DNA of 64,000 bases from Xanthomonas boreopolis (lineage in GTDB: Bacteria; Pseudomonadota; Gammaproteobacteria; Xanthomonadales; Xanthomonadaceae). The DNA lies in contig BNBA01000006.1 in NCBI GenBank assembly GCA_014654535.1, positions 48,780 through 112,779 on the forward strand. The letters are read 5' to 3'. This document shows, piece by piece, positions 1 to 8,731 of the stretch (position 1 is the first letter of the stretch; each line of letters starts with the position of its first letter). The translations under genes and the position numbers were made by a program. The notes below the pieces were generated by a model, which was given only the letters and a program-made list of their open reading frames with translations, made no database searches and had not been told where the DNA came from.

Positions 1-283
1 CCCCCGCCTTCGCGCCCGCAGCTGCGCTGCGGGTTCGCGGAGCCGGCGGGATTTTTCGACGCGACATCCTGTCGCGGCGAAAAACGACGTGCTCGTCCGC
101 TACGCGGCCGAGTCCGGGGCATTCGCCGCGCGGCGAATGCCCGCCCGCCGGGGCGAAGCCGTGCTTCGCCTTTTCCGGCGAGCCCATGCACGTCGCCCTT
201 CGGGTTTTTCCCGCCGGCTCCGCCGCTTCGGAGGGGCCCCGGTAAGTCAAAGTCAAAGGCGAGAGGCCGAAGCAAAATCACGA

Positions 284-321
<38 letters not shown>

Positions 322-452
322 CGCAATTGCAGCCGTCGCCGCTGTCGTAATCATCAGGTTCGAGCCGATCGCTCTACCGTCGCCCCCGCGTAGGTCGGAA
401 TCCAGCTCCGCATCCAGCCGACACAAGAACAACGAGCGCAGCCAGCGAAGCC

Positions 453-480
453 CATCATCCCCGCTTGCGTGGGGATGATG
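453..480. terminator. hairpin downstream of the TonB receptor gene
   Basis: A perfect 10-bp stem (CATCATCCCC with GGGGATGATG) and an 8-nt loop lie just past the stop of the minus-strand receptor gene. There is no T-run, so it may act as a Rho-independent-like end or be a dispersed palindrome. A related imperfect hairpin lies after purF at 14769-14796. Confidence 0.5.
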
Positions 481-506
481 GTTCTAGTTCATGTTCGCCG
501 CCTGCC

Positions 507-2831
507 TCAGAGCCGCACGTCCAGGCTGAGGAAGTACTGGCGCGGCGCGCCGGCCATCAGGGTCTGGTTGTAGCCGTTCGGGTCGGAGGCGACGTAGCCG
601 TTGGTGCCGGTGCTGGCGAAGTAGCGCTTGTCGGTGAGGTTGGTGATGTTCAGCGACAGGGCCACGTCGCTCAGTGCGCCGAGGCGGCCGAAGTCGTAGC
701 GCGCGCCGGCGTTGAACAGCCAGTACGACGGCACCTGCGAGTCGTTGAGGTAGGTGATGTAGCGCTTGCCCAGGTACTTGCCGTCCAGGTCCAGGCGCAG
801 GTTGCCGAGCTGCCAGCTGGCGCTGGAGGAGAACATCCACGACGGGATGCCGACCACGTACTTGCCGGAGGTCTCCACCACGCCGTTGTTGAGGTAGTCG
901 TCCTGGTACTTGGAGCGGTTCCACGACAGCGAGTTGAGCCAGTTGAAGCCTTCCGCCGGCTTCCACATCAGCGCCAGGTCCGCGCCGGTGCTGTGCACCG
1001 CGCCGACGTTGTTGAGGATCGAGGCGCAGGTCTGGATCGCGCTGCACGGGGAGGTGGTCAGCAGGCGGTTGGAGAACTTGGTGAAGTACACGTCCGCCGA
1101 GGCCTGCAACTGCGCGTCCTGGACGCGGTAGCCGGCCTGGAAGGTCTGCGACTCCTCGGGCTCGAGCGTGGACTTGCTGCCGTCGAACGCGGCCTGCGAG
1201 GTCGCGAACGGGGTGAAGCCGTAGGCGGCGATGTTCTTGCTGTAGGAGGCGTAGACGTCCTGGCGCTCGTCCAGCTTGTAGTTGACGCCCACCTGCGGCA
1301 GGAAGCCCTCGTCGGCCTTGATCTTGCCTTGCGCGAACGAGCCGGTCGCCACCAGCGACTGCGCGCGGGTCTGGGTCGAGACCGCCTTGGCGCCGTAGTT
1401 CAGCGTCAGGCGCTCGTCGAGCAGGCGCACGCTGTCCTGCAGGTAGAACATGCGGCTCTGCGTGGTGTAGCGCTGCAGGAAGCCGCGCGCGAACGGCGTC
1501 TGGTTCTCGTAGAAGTTGTACAGCGAGGTATAGCCGTCGGCGCCGAGCGCGAAATAGTTGCGCTCCTGGGTGGTGCGCGCGTTCTCGGCCCAGAAGCCGG
1601 CCTGGATGTCGTGGTTGCCCAGCGCCCACTTCAGCGCGCCGGTCGCGCCGTAGCGGTCCAGTCCGTAGTCGGTGGTGCGCATCGCCAGCGGCGCCTCGGC
1701 CGAGGTCGCCAGGTACGGCGTGGCCCATTGGCCTTCGCCGCGCGCGCCGTGGTAGTAGCCGGTGGCATCGAGGGAGAGGTCGTCGGCCAGCGCGAAGCTG
1801 CCGCTCAGGCCGGCCAGGTTGTCGCGGCGGATACCGCCGCCGGCGTAGTAGGTGGCGTCGAGCCAGTCGTAGTCGTCCGGCAGCGCGGCCAGCGAGGCGG
1901 GATAGCCGTTGGCGGTGCCGCCGTACTGGCCGGTGCTCTGGTAGGCGCGGGCCATCTGCACGGCGGTGGCCCAGTCCGGCTGCAGGTAGTCCCAGTTCCA
2001 GCCCAGCGCCTTCTGGCTGGTCAGCGACAGGTCCATGTAGTCGTATTCCTTGCGCCGCGAGGTGTCCAGGAACAGGCTCACGCGGTTGCCTTCGCCCCAC
2101 TGGTAGAGCGCCTTCAGGTTGGCCTGCTCGGATTTCTGGTCGCCGTAGCCCTTCCACTTGTCGGTACTGGCGTTGGCGTAGGACAGGTAGGCCGACACGC
2201 CGTCGTGGTCGCCGATGTCGCCGCGCACGAAGGTGCGGCGGGTGGCGTCGCTGCCGACCGTCTGCGACAGGCGCACGCCGGGTTCGCTGTCCGGGTCGGC
2301 CGAGTAGAACTGGATGGTGCCGCCGAGATTGGTGTTGGAGGCGGTGCCGAGCGCGCCGGCGCCCTGCGCCAGTTCCACCGAGCCGATGTTCTCGGAGGTG
2401 ATCGCGCGGGTGACCTGCAGGCCGTTGGTGACGCCGTAGCTCATGTTGCCCAGCGGGATGCCGTCGAGCGTGTAGCCCAGGCGGCTCTGGTCGAAGCCGT
2501 GCAGGGTGATCTGCGTGGACCACTCGTAGGCGCCCCACGGGTCGGCCGCCTGGAACTGCACGCCCGGCAGCTTGTCGATCGCCTTCAGCGCGCTGCTGCC
2601 CGGGGAGAGCCGTTCGATGTCCTGCCTGGTGACCCGCTGCACCTGGCGCGTGCTGCCCTGGGCGACCACCGAGATCGCATCGAGCTGGGTGGCATCGGCG
2701 GGGGCGGGAGCCGCGGCGGCAGCGGGCGCCGCCTCTTCGGCCGGTGCGGCGCTGGCGAAGGCGGGCAGGGCGCAGGACAGGGCGAAGGCGAGCAGGGTCG
2801 GACGAGGGGCGAGCCTGGCGGAAAGCGGCAT
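507..2831 (-). CDS. TonB-dependent outer-membrane receptor
   Basis: This 774-residue protein is a TonB-dependent transporter. Residues 1-27 form a signal peptide ending in an Ala-rich AFASA site. An acidic/hydrophobic segment near LDAISVVAQG resembles a TonB box. A plug domain follows (DIERLSPG, LDGIPLGN, and the NTNLGGTIQF stretch), then a long beta-barrel with alternating aromatic strands. It ends in SLDVRL rather than the usual terminal aromatic. I chose ATG 2831 because the signal peptide follows it directly and AGGAA lies upstream; the open frame extends further upstream without support. It is divergent from a phospholipase C gene, and a Pho-box-like site reads towards it. An organophosphate or phosphate-starvation substrate is inferred; the actual ligand is unknown. 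Confidence 0.9.
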   Translation of the reverse strand: MPLSARLAPRPTLLAFALSCALPAFASAAPAEEAAPAAAAAPAPADATQLDAISVVAQGSTRQVQRVTRQDIERLSPGSSALKAIDKLPGVQFQAADPWGAYEWSTQITLHGFDQSRLGYTLDGIPLGNMSYGVTNGLQVTRAITSENIGSVELAQGAGALGTASNTNLGGTIQFYSADPDSEPGVRLSQTVGSDATRRTFVRGDIGDHDGVSAYLSYANASTDKWKGYGDQKSEQANLKALYQWGEGNRVSLFLDTSRRKEYDYMDLSLTSQKALGWNWDYLQPDWATAVQMARAYQSTGQYGGTANGYPASLAALPDDYDWLDATYYAGGGIRRDNLAGLSGSFALADDLSLDATGYYHGARGEGQWATPYLATSAEAPLAMRTTDYGLDRYGATGALKWALGNHDIQAGFWAENARTTQERNYFALGADGYTSLYNFYENQTPFARGFLQRYTTQSRMFYLQDSVRLLDERLTLNYGAKAVSTQTRAQSLVATGSFAQGKIKADEGFLPQVGVNYKLDERQDVYASYSKNIAAYGFTPFATSQAAFDGSKSTLEPEESQTFQAGYRVQDAQLQASADVYFTKFSNRLLTTSPCSAIQTCASILNNVGAVHSTGADLALMWKPAEGFNWLNSLSWNRSKYQDDYLNNGVVETSGKYVVGIPSWMFSSSASWQLGNLRLDLDGKYLGKRYITYLNDSQVPSYWLFNAGARYDFGRLGALSDVALSLNITNLTDKRYFASTGTNGYVASDPNGYNQTLMAGAPRQYFLSLDVRL

Positions 2832-2913
2832 GGGGGTTCCTGTGGTCGTGATGCGGCGGGGGAACGGCGGCCCTGCTGGCAAGGCCACAAGCCGCGCAGC
2901 GTGTCGCCGCCAC

Positions 2914-2931
2914 ATGAAAGATTGATGACGC
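2914..2931 (-). promoter_or_regulatory. Pho-box-like site facing the TonB receptor gene
   Basis: On the minus strand the 18-mer reads GCGTCAT-CAAT-CTTTCAT, about 14 of 18 matches to the Pho box CTGTCAT-A/TAAA/T-CTGTCAT as known from enteric bacteria. The two heptamers are spaced 11 bp apart as PhoB requires. I see no good -10 at the expected place downstream, so confidence is limited. Confidence 0.4.
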
Positions 2932-2947
2932 GGCTTGGCCAGGCCGG

Positions 2948-2980
2948 CTGTCGCGGAACTGTCGCCATCGCGGCTTATAC
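2948..2980 (+). promoter_or_regulatory. Pho box plus -10 for the phospholipase C gene
   Basis: Two identical heptamers CTGTCGC at 2948-2954 and 2959-2965 are separated by GGAA, giving the 11-bp spacing of a PhoB site. A -10-like TTATAC lies at 2975-2980, about 10 bp after the second heptamer, which is the layout of PhoB-activated promoters lacking a -35 box. The ATG is at 3040. Regulation by PhoB is inferred; a phoB gene is present at 25590-26279. Confidence 0.55.
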
Positions 2981-3039
2981 CGGGCGGTCCGCCCGCGTTC
3001 GGCGGAACCGTTTCGTTGCCGCCACAGGACCGTACTTCC

Positions 3040-5127
3040 ATGAATGACCTGTCCCGCCGGGACTTCCTCAAGCGACTGGCGGCGCTGACCGCCGCCGGCG
3101 CGATCCCGCCTTCGATCGGCCGCGCGCTCGCGCTGCCGGCCGTACCGCGCACCGGCACCCTGGCCGACCTCGAGCACGTGGTGATCTTCATGCAGGAGAA
3201 CCGCTCGTTCGACCATTACTTCGGCACGCTGCGCGGCGTGCGCGGCTTCGGCGACACGCGCGCGATGAAGCTGCGCGACGGCACGCCGGTGTGGCGCCAG
3301 GCCGATGCGCGCGGGCGCCGGATCGCGCCGTTCCGGTTCCGCCCGGATACGCGCGCGCCGTTGATCAAGAGCCTGGACCATTCGTGGAAGGGCGCGCCGG
3401 GCCAGGACCCGCGGCGCTGGCAGGAGTACGACTGCTGGGTGCCCTACAAGGGCGAACTGGCGATGGGCTACTTCCAGCGCAGCGACATCCCGTACTACCA
3501 CGCGCTGGCCGATGCCTTCACGATCTGCGACGGCTACTTCTGCTCGATCCACGGGCCGACCAACCCGAACCGCATGTTCCTGTTCACCGGCACCAGCGGG
3601 TTGAGCGTCGGCGACGATCGCCTGCAGGCGGTGGAGAACGCCGACGACGGCAACTGGACCGCCGACATGGCGCGCGACAAGCCCGGCTACGCGGCGATGC
3701 GCTGGACCACCTACGCGCAGCGCCTGAGCGAGGCCGGCATCGATTGGCGCGTGTACCAGGAGTACGACAACTTCGGCGACAACTCGCTGGCGTACTTCGA
3801 GCATTTCCGCGGATTGGATACTTCCGACGAGCGCTACCGCCGCGCGCGCGCCTGGGTGCCCGGCTCGACCGCGGACAACGCCGCGCAGACCAGCGCCGAC
3901 CACCTCGTCGCCGCCTTCGCCGCCGACGTGCAGGCCGGCCGCCTGCCGCAGGTGTCGTGGATCATCGCGCCGACCGCCTACAGCGAACATCCGGAAGCGC
4001 CGCCGGCATACGGCGAATCGTTGACCGCGCGCCTGATCGACGCGCTCACCGCCAACCCGCAGGTGTGGGCGAAGACCGCGCTGATCATCAACTACGACGA
4101 GAACGACGGCTTCTTCGACCACGTGCCGTCGCCCCTGCCGGCGCTGGACGCGCGGATGGGACGCAGCGCGGTGGACACGCGCGGCGAGGCCTACCACGGC
4201 GTGCCGGTCGGGCTGGGGATCCGCGTGCCGTTGCTGGTGGTGTCGCCGTGGACACGCGGCGGCTGGGTCGACTCGCAGGTGTTCGACCACACCTCGGTGC
4301 TGCGCCTGCTGGAGACGCGCTTCGGCGTCGCCGAGCCCAACATCAGCCCGTGGCGGCGCGCGGTGACCGGCGATCTCGCCAGCGTGTTCGACTTCCGCGA
4401 TCCGGACGGTTCTGCGTTGTTCGCCTTGCCCGACGTGTCCGACTACAGGCAGCGCACCGCCGCGATCGCCAAGCTGCCGGAGCCGGAGCCGCCGCAACGC
4501 GAGGACATGCCGCGCCAGGAGCCCGGCCAGCGCCCCGCGCGCGCGCTGCCGTACGACCTGCAGGTGCATGGCGAGGCGACGCGCGAGCATGGCGCGCTGC
4601 GGCTGCGCTTCGTGAATGCCGGTTCGGCCGCGGCGGTGTTCAACGTCTACGCGCCGGGCAGCCAGGCGGGGCCGTGGTACTACACGGTGCTGCCGGGCAG
4701 CGAATTGGAGGACGTGCCGCACGGGTTGCCCGAGCGCGGCGCCTACGCGCTGGCGGTGCATGGGCCCAACGGGTTCCTGCGCGAGCTGGCCGGCGATCGC
4801 GACCTGGAATCGCGGAACGGCGTCGCGCCCTGGCTGGAAGCGCGCAACGAACAGGGCACGCTGGTGTTGCGGCTGGGCAATCGCGGCAAGACGGCCTGCA
4901 CGTTGCGCGTGCGCGCGCTCGACTACGGCGATCCCGCGCCGCGCGAACTGAGCCTCGCCGCCGGCGCACAGGACGAACTCCGCTACGACCTGTCTGCCAG
5001 CGACCATTGGTACGACCTGCTGGTGGAACTGGGCGACGGGGCGTTCCGCCGCAGGCTGGCCGGGCACCTCGAGACCGGAAGGCCCAGCCGCAGCGATCCC
5101 GCATTGGGGCGCGGAGCGGCGATCTAG
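3040..5127 (+). CDS. Tat-exported phosphocholine-type phospholipase C
   Basis: This 695-residue enzyme belongs to the bacterial phospholipase C/acid phosphatase superfamily that cleaves phospholipid head groups such as phosphocholine. A twin-arginine signal (SRRDFLK at 5-11, hydrophobic stretch to about 31) predicts folded export. The catalytic domain carries MQENRSFDHYFG (51-62) and DENDGFFDH (353-361), typical metal/phosphate-binding motifs. The last 200 residues form two beta-sandwich repeats of the kind found at the C-terminus of this family. Length matches the roughly 690-residue family. Whether it is the haemolytic or non-haemolytic form cannot be told. The start is ATG 3040, directly before the Tat motif. 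It probably releases phosphate-containing head groups; the neighbouring TonB receptor may take up a product, which is inference. Confidence 0.92.
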   Translation: MNDLSRRDFLKRLAALTAAGAIPPSIGRALALPAVPRTGTLADLEHVVIFMQENRSFDHYFGTLRGVRGFGDTRAMKLRDGTPVWRQADARGRRIAPFRFRPDTRAPLIKSLDHSWKGAPGQDPRRWQEYDCWVPYKGELAMGYFQRSDIPYYHALADAFTICDGYFCSIHGPTNPNRMFLFTGTSGLSVGDDRLQAVENADDGNWTADMARDKPGYAAMRWTTYAQRLSEAGIDWRVYQEYDNFGDNSLAYFEHFRGLDTSDERYRRARAWVPGSTADNAAQTSADHLVAAFAADVQAGRLPQVSWIIAPTAYSEHPEAPPAYGESLTARLIDALTANPQVWAKTALIINYDENDGFFDHVPSPLPALDARMGRSAVDTRGEAYHGVPVGLGIRVPLLVVSPWTRGGWVDSQVFDHTSVLRLLETRFGVAEPNISPWRRAVTGDLASVFDFRDPDGSALFALPDVSDYRQRTAAIAKLPEPEPPQREDMPRQEPGQRPARALPYDLQVHGEATREHGALRLRFVNAGSAAAVFNVYAPGSQAGPWYYTVLPGSELEDVPHGLPERGAYALAVHGPNGFLRELAGDRDLESRNGVAPWLEARNEQGTLVLRLGNRGKTACTLRVRALDYGDPAPRELSLAAGAQDELRYDLSASDHWYDLLVELGDGAFRRRLAGHLETGRPSRSDPALGRGAAI

Positions 5128-5135
5128 GCGAGTAC

Positions 5136-5170
5136 CGGCTCCCTCCGCAAGCCGGCGGCGGAGGGAGCCG
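5136..5170. terminator. hairpin after phospholipase C gene
   Basis: A perfect 13-bp stem (left arm 5136-5148, right arm 5158-5170) with a 9-nt loop lies right after the stop codon. No T-run follows, so termination strength is uncertain. Confidence 0.5.
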
Positions 5171-5291
5171 CGTTCCCGTCGAACGCCTTCCACCAGGAAC
5201 GATCGGCCCCGGCGACCGTGCCATAGGTCATGGCCCGGTACTGGGATGGCATCGCTAGAATCGTTACTTCCTTACACATGGAACCGTTTCG

Positions 5292-7454
5292 ATGCGCATG
5301 AAGCTGCTCGCTTTTTCCGTCGCCGCCGCCATCGGCACGGCCGGTGCCGCACACGCCGGGGAGGGCATGTGGGTCCCGCAGCAACTGCCGGAGATCGCCG
5401 GCCCGCTGCAGAAGGCCGGCCTGGAACTCTCGCCCCAGCAGCTTTCAGACCTGACCGGCGACCCGATGGGCGCGGTGGTCGCGCTCGGCGGCTGCACCGC
5501 CAGCTTCGTCTCGCCGCAGGGCCTGGTCGTGACCAACCACCATTGCGCCTACGGCGCGATCCAGCTCAATTCCACGCCGGAAAAGAACCTGATCAAGGAC
5601 GGGTTCAACGCACCGGCCACCGCCGACGAACTGAGTGCCGGCCCGAACGCGCGCATCTACGTGCTCGACGCCATCACCGACGTCACCGCCCAGGCCAAGG
5701 CCGCGATCGCCGCCGCCGGCGACGATCCGCTCAAGCGCACCCAGGCGCTGGAAGCGTTCAACAAGACCCAGATCGCCCAGTGCGAGGCCGAGCCCGGCTA
5801 TCGCTGCCAGCTCTTCAGCTTCTCCGGCGGCAATGCCTACCGGCTGTTCAAGAACCTGGAGATCAAGGACGTGCGCCTGGTCTATGCGCCGCCCGGCAGC
5901 GTGGGCAAGTTCGGCGGCGACATCGACAACTGGATGTGGCCGCGCCATACCGGCGATTTCTCGTTCTATCGCGCTTATGTCGGCAAGGACGGCAAGCCCG
6001 CGCCGTTCTCCAAGGACAACGTGCCCTACCGGCCCAAGCACTGGCTGAAGTTCGCCGACCAGCCGCTGGGGGCGGGCGATTTCGTGATGGTGGCCGGCTA
6101 CCCGGGCCGCACCAACCGCTACGCGCTGGTCGCCGAGTTCGAGAACACCGCGAACTGGACCTATCCGACCGTGGCGCGCCACTACAAGAACCTGATCGCG
6201 ATGGTCGAGGCCGCCGGCAAGCAGAACCCGGACATCCAGGTGAAGTACGCCAGCACCATGGCCGGCTGGAACAACACCAGCAAGAACTACGAAGGCCAGC
6301 TGGAAGGCTTCAAGCGCATCGACGCCGAAGGCCAGAAGAAAGCCGAGGAAGCGGCCGTGCTGGCGTGGCTCAGGCAGCAGGGCAACGCCGGCAAGCCGGC
6401 CCTGGACGCGTACGCGACGCTGGTCAGGCAGGCCGAGGCGGGCAAGGCCACCCAGCAGCGCGACCTGGTGCTTGGCCAGTTCCACCGTACCGGCGCCGTC
6501 GGTGCCGCGGTGATGCTGTACCGGCTTTCGATCGAGCGCGCCAAGCCGGACGCCGAGCGCGAGTCCGGCTACCAGGACCGCGACCTGCCGGCGATCGAGG
6601 GCGCGATGAAGCAGATGGAGCGCCGCTACGTCCCCGCGATGGACCGCCAGCTGCAGCAGTACTGGCTGGGCGAGTACGCCAGGCTGCCGGCCGGCCAGCG
6701 CGTCGCCGCGGTCGACAAGTGGCTGGGCGGCAGCGATGCGGCCGCGATCGAGGCGGCGCTGAAGAAGCTCGACGGCACCCGCCTCGGCAGCACCGACGAG
6801 CGCCTGAAGTGGTTCAAGGCCGACCGCGCCGCGTTCGAGAGCAGCACCGATCCGGCGATCCAGTACGCGGTGGCGGTGATGCCGGCGCTGCTGGAGTTCG
6901 AGAAGCGCGGCAAGATCGAAGCCGGCGAGCAGCTCAAGGCGCGTCCGGTCTACCTGCAGGCGCTGGCCGACTACAAGAAGAGCCAGGGCGAGTTCGTCTA
7001 TCCGGACGCCAACCTGTCGTTGCGCATCACCTTCGGCAACGTCAAGGGCTATGCGCCGAAGGATGGCGTGGCCTACACCCCGTTCACCACGCTCGAGGGC
7101 GTGGCGGCCAAGGAGACCGGCGAGGATCCGTTCGATTCGCCGAAGGCGCTGCTCGACGCGGTCAAGGCCAAGCGCTACGCCGGGCTGGAGGACAAGCGCC
7201 TGGGCTCGGTGCCGGTGAACTTCCTGTCCGACCTGGACATCACCGGCGGCAACTCCGGCTCGCCGGTGATGGACGCGCGCGGCAAGCTGGTCGGCCTGGC
7301 CTTCGACGGCAACTGGGAGTCGGTCAGCAGCAACTGGGTGTTCGACCCGGCGATGACCCGCATGATCGCGGTCGATTCGCGCTACCTGCAGTGGGTCATG
7401 ACCGAGGTCGCGCCGGCGCCGCAGCTGTTGAAGGAACTGAACCTGGCGCATTGA
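5292..7454 (+). CDS. S46-family dipeptidyl peptidase (DPP7 type)
   Basis: This 720-residue exported serine peptidase releases dipeptides from the N-terminus of peptides. A signal peptide covers about residues 1-22 (AAHAG). The chymotrypsin-like triad of family S46 is visible: H84 in TNHHC, D222 in HTGDF and S655 in GNSGSP. Residue 673 is Gly (FDGNW); in this family Gly there is associated with DPP7-like broad specificity and Arg with DPP11. Length and style match the dipeptidyl aminopeptidase BII described from Pseudoxanthomonas. GGAAC sits 8 nt before the ATG, and a -10-like TAGAAT is at 5256-5261. The gene stands alone, closed by a strong hairpin. It probably works in the periplasm on peptides brought in as nutrients. 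Confidence 0.93.
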   Translation: MRMKLLAFSVAAAIGTAGAAHAGEGMWVPQQLPEIAGPLQKAGLELSPQQLSDLTGDPMGAVVALGGCTASFVSPQGLVVTNHHCAYGAIQLNSTPEKNLIKDGFNAPATADELSAGPNARIYVLDAITDVTAQAKAAIAAAGDDPLKRTQALEAFNKTQIAQCEAEPGYRCQLFSFSGGNAYRLFKNLEIKDVRLVYAPPGSVGKFGGDIDNWMWPRHTGDFSFYRAYVGKDGKPAPFSKDNVPYRPKHWLKFADQPLGAGDFVMVAGYPGRTNRYALVAEFENTANWTYPTVARHYKNLIAMVEAAGKQNPDIQVKYASTMAGWNNTSKNYEGQLEGFKRIDAEGQKKAEEAAVLAWLRQQGNAGKPALDAYATLVRQAEAGKATQQRDLVLGQFHRTGAVGAAVMLYRLSIERAKPDAERESGYQDRDLPAIEGAMKQMERRYVPAMDRQLQQYWLGEYARLPAGQRVAAVDKWLGGSDAAAIEAALKKLDGTRLGSTDERLKWFKADRAAFESSTDPAIQYAVAVMPALLEFEKRGKIEAGEQLKARPVYLQALADYKKSQGEFVYPDANLSLRITFGNVKGYAPKDGVAYTPFTTLEGVAAKETGEDPFDSPKALLDAVKAKRYAGLEDKRLGSVPVNFLSDLDITGGNSGSPVMDARGKLVGLAFDGNWESVSSNWVFDPAMTRMIAVDSRYLQWVMTEVAPAPQLLKELNLAH

Positions 7455-7477
7455 GCCGGAGCTGCCGACCGTCGTGC

Positions 7478-7505
7478 CACGAAGCCGCCCGCGGGCGGCT
7501 TCGTG
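7478..7505. terminator. strong hairpin after the S46 peptidase gene
   Basis: The arms 7478-7490 and 7493-7505 are perfectly complementary over 13 bp around a 2-nt centre. No T-run follows. Position just after the stop codon suggests transcription termination or 3'-end protection. Confidence 0.6.
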
Positions 7506-7540
7506 CTGTCCGGGCATAACGCCGGACAGCAGCGCTGCAC

Positions 7541-7658
7541 TGTGGGAGCGGCTTCAGCCGCGACAAGGCTTTCATGCAGATCCCTCTGCAACAGCCTGCA
7601 CATCCCTGTGCAGGGGTTCAAATGGGAAAGCCTTGTCGCGGCTGAAGCCGCTCCCACA
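7541..7658. repeat. 118-bp dispersed element with 33-bp inverted arms (copy 1)
   Basis: Perfect 33-bp inverted arms (7541-7573 and 7626-7658), beginning TGTGGGAGCGGCTTCAGCC, flank a 52-nt centre. A near-identical copy, inverted as a whole, lies at 61760-61876, and a more diverged copy at 11242-11344. Because the centre is conserved too, this is one mobile or dispersed unit rather than two chance arms. The arm sequence resembles REP/BIME palindromes known from Pseudomonas and Xanthomonas relatives. No transposase of the REP-associated type is in the window. Confidence 0.85.
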
Positions 7659-7705
7659 ACAGCGCACGCCGCCCCGAGGTTTCGGCTGCAACCGGAACGA
7701 GCGGG

Positions 7706-7711
7706 TATGAT
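7706..7711 (+). promoter_or_regulatory. -10-like box TATGAT before the histidine phosphatase gene
   Basis: TATGAT lies 57 nt before the ATG at 7769. No convincing -35 box was found 17 nt upstream, where the end of the dispersed element begins. Confidence 0.3.
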
Positions 7712-7768
7712 GCCGCTCCCGTCGCCGCTGGCGACCGGTTCCCCCACGTCTACGAGGATTTCCCGAGC

Positions 7769-8413
7769 ATGCGCATCTTGCTTGCCCGTCACGGCGAGAC
7801 GCCGTGGAACGCCGAGGGCCGCTACCAGGGCCAGATCGACATTCCGCTTTCGCCGGTGGGCGAAGGGCAGGCCCGCGCGCTCGGCGAGCGCCTGAAGGGC
7901 CTGCCGATCGCGCGCGCGGTGGCCTCGCCGCTGAGCCGCGCGCAGACCACGGCGCGCCTGGCGCTCGGGCCCGGGCGCGAAGCGATGCTGCAGCTCGATG
8001 CCGACCTGCAGGAGATCGCGCACGGCGAATGGGAAGGCCTGCTGGCCAGCGAGATCCACGAGAAGGATCCGGCGCGCCTGCGCGCCTGGCGCGAGGAGCC
8101 GGACACGGTGCTGATGCCGGGCGGCGAATCGCTGCGGCAGGTGCTGGAGCGAAGCTGGCGCGGACTGGCGCGCGCGGCCGAGGGGCTCGGCGCCGAGGAC
8201 ACGCTGCTGGTCGTCGCCCACGATGCGGTCAACCGCGTGATCCTGTGCAAGGTGCTCGGCATTCCGCTGTCGCGCCTGTGGACCTTCCGCCAGGCGCCGA
8301 CCACGCTCAACCTGCTCGAAGGCGAGGATGTGGAGCGCCTGGAAGTGGTGCGCCTGAACGACTGCGCGCACCACACCCCGTTCTTCGGCGAAGCCAAGCA
8401 CCGCGCGCTCTGA
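7769..8413 (+). CDS. histidine phosphatase family protein (phosphoglycerate-mutase-like)
   Basis: This 214-residue protein belongs to the histidine phosphatase superfamily. The N-terminal RHGET (7-11) holds the histidine that becomes phosphorylated. SPLSRAQTTARL and VVAHDAVNRVIL supply the second Arg and second His of the phosphate pocket. Size and motifs fit the cobC/gpmB-like branch that acts on small phosphoesters. There is no cobalamin gene nearby, so an alpha-ribazole-phosphate role is unsupported. The gene is monocistronic, flanked by a repeat upstream and a hairpin downstream. Substrate unknown. Confidence 0.85.
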   Translation: MRILLARHGETPWNAEGRYQGQIDIPLSPVGEGQARALGERLKGLPIARAVASPLSRAQTTARLALGPGREAMLQLDADLQEIAHGEWEGLLASEIHEKDPARLRAWREEPDTVLMPGGESLRQVLERSWRGLARAAEGLGAEDTLLVVAHDAVNRVILCKVLGIPLSRLWTFRQAPTTLNLLEGEDVERLEVVRLNDCAHHTPFFGEAKHRAL

Positions 8414-8419
8414 GGCGCT

Positions 8420-8440
8420 CCCCGGCGGTTCCCGCCGGGG
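8420..8440. terminator. hairpin after the histidine phosphatase gene
   Basis: A 9-bp GC-rich perfect stem (8420-8428 with 8432-8440) and 3-nt loop start 6 nt after the stop codon, followed by CGTTTCG. Confidence 0.55.
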
Positions 8441-8731
8441 CGTTTCGCCGCGGATTCCCCGCATCCGGCGGGAACGAGGGCGCCTGCTCGCGCCCTGGAC
8501 GCGGCCCGGTCACGCGGCCCGCGGCCGGGCCGGGTTCGTGTCCCGGAGATCGCCCGGCGCGACGCACCGGTATGCCGGGCATGGGTCGAACACGTCCACT
8601 TGCCAGCATGACGCCGGTCGCGGAACCGAACCGCCAGGGTCTCCATCCTGGGCCACCACGGTCTCTCGACGCCGGCGCGTGCGTAATATGGCGCACGGCG
8701 CCCCGTCGCCGCACTCCGACCCAGGCGCGGC
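8441..8731. other. intergenic region before the GGDEF gene
   Basis: Very GC-rich DNA without a supported gene. The only signal I see is a -10-like TAATAT at 8684-8689, about 42 nt before the ATG of the GGDEF protein. I found no c-di-GMP riboswitch motif. Confidence 0.5.

Noticed and set aside
465-3047. 860-residue plus-strand frame rich in Val, Gly and Ala
   Set aside because: It is the complement of the TonB receptor gene, which has a signal peptide, plug and barrel motifs.
484-5193. 1569-residue minus-strand open frame
   Set aside because: It runs antisense or out of frame through two well-supported genes and has the Arg/Ala-rich composition of a high-GC shadow frame.
8441-8731. c-di-GMP riboswitch upstream of the GGDEF gene
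   Set aside because: No conserved GEMM-type core words or pairing were found.
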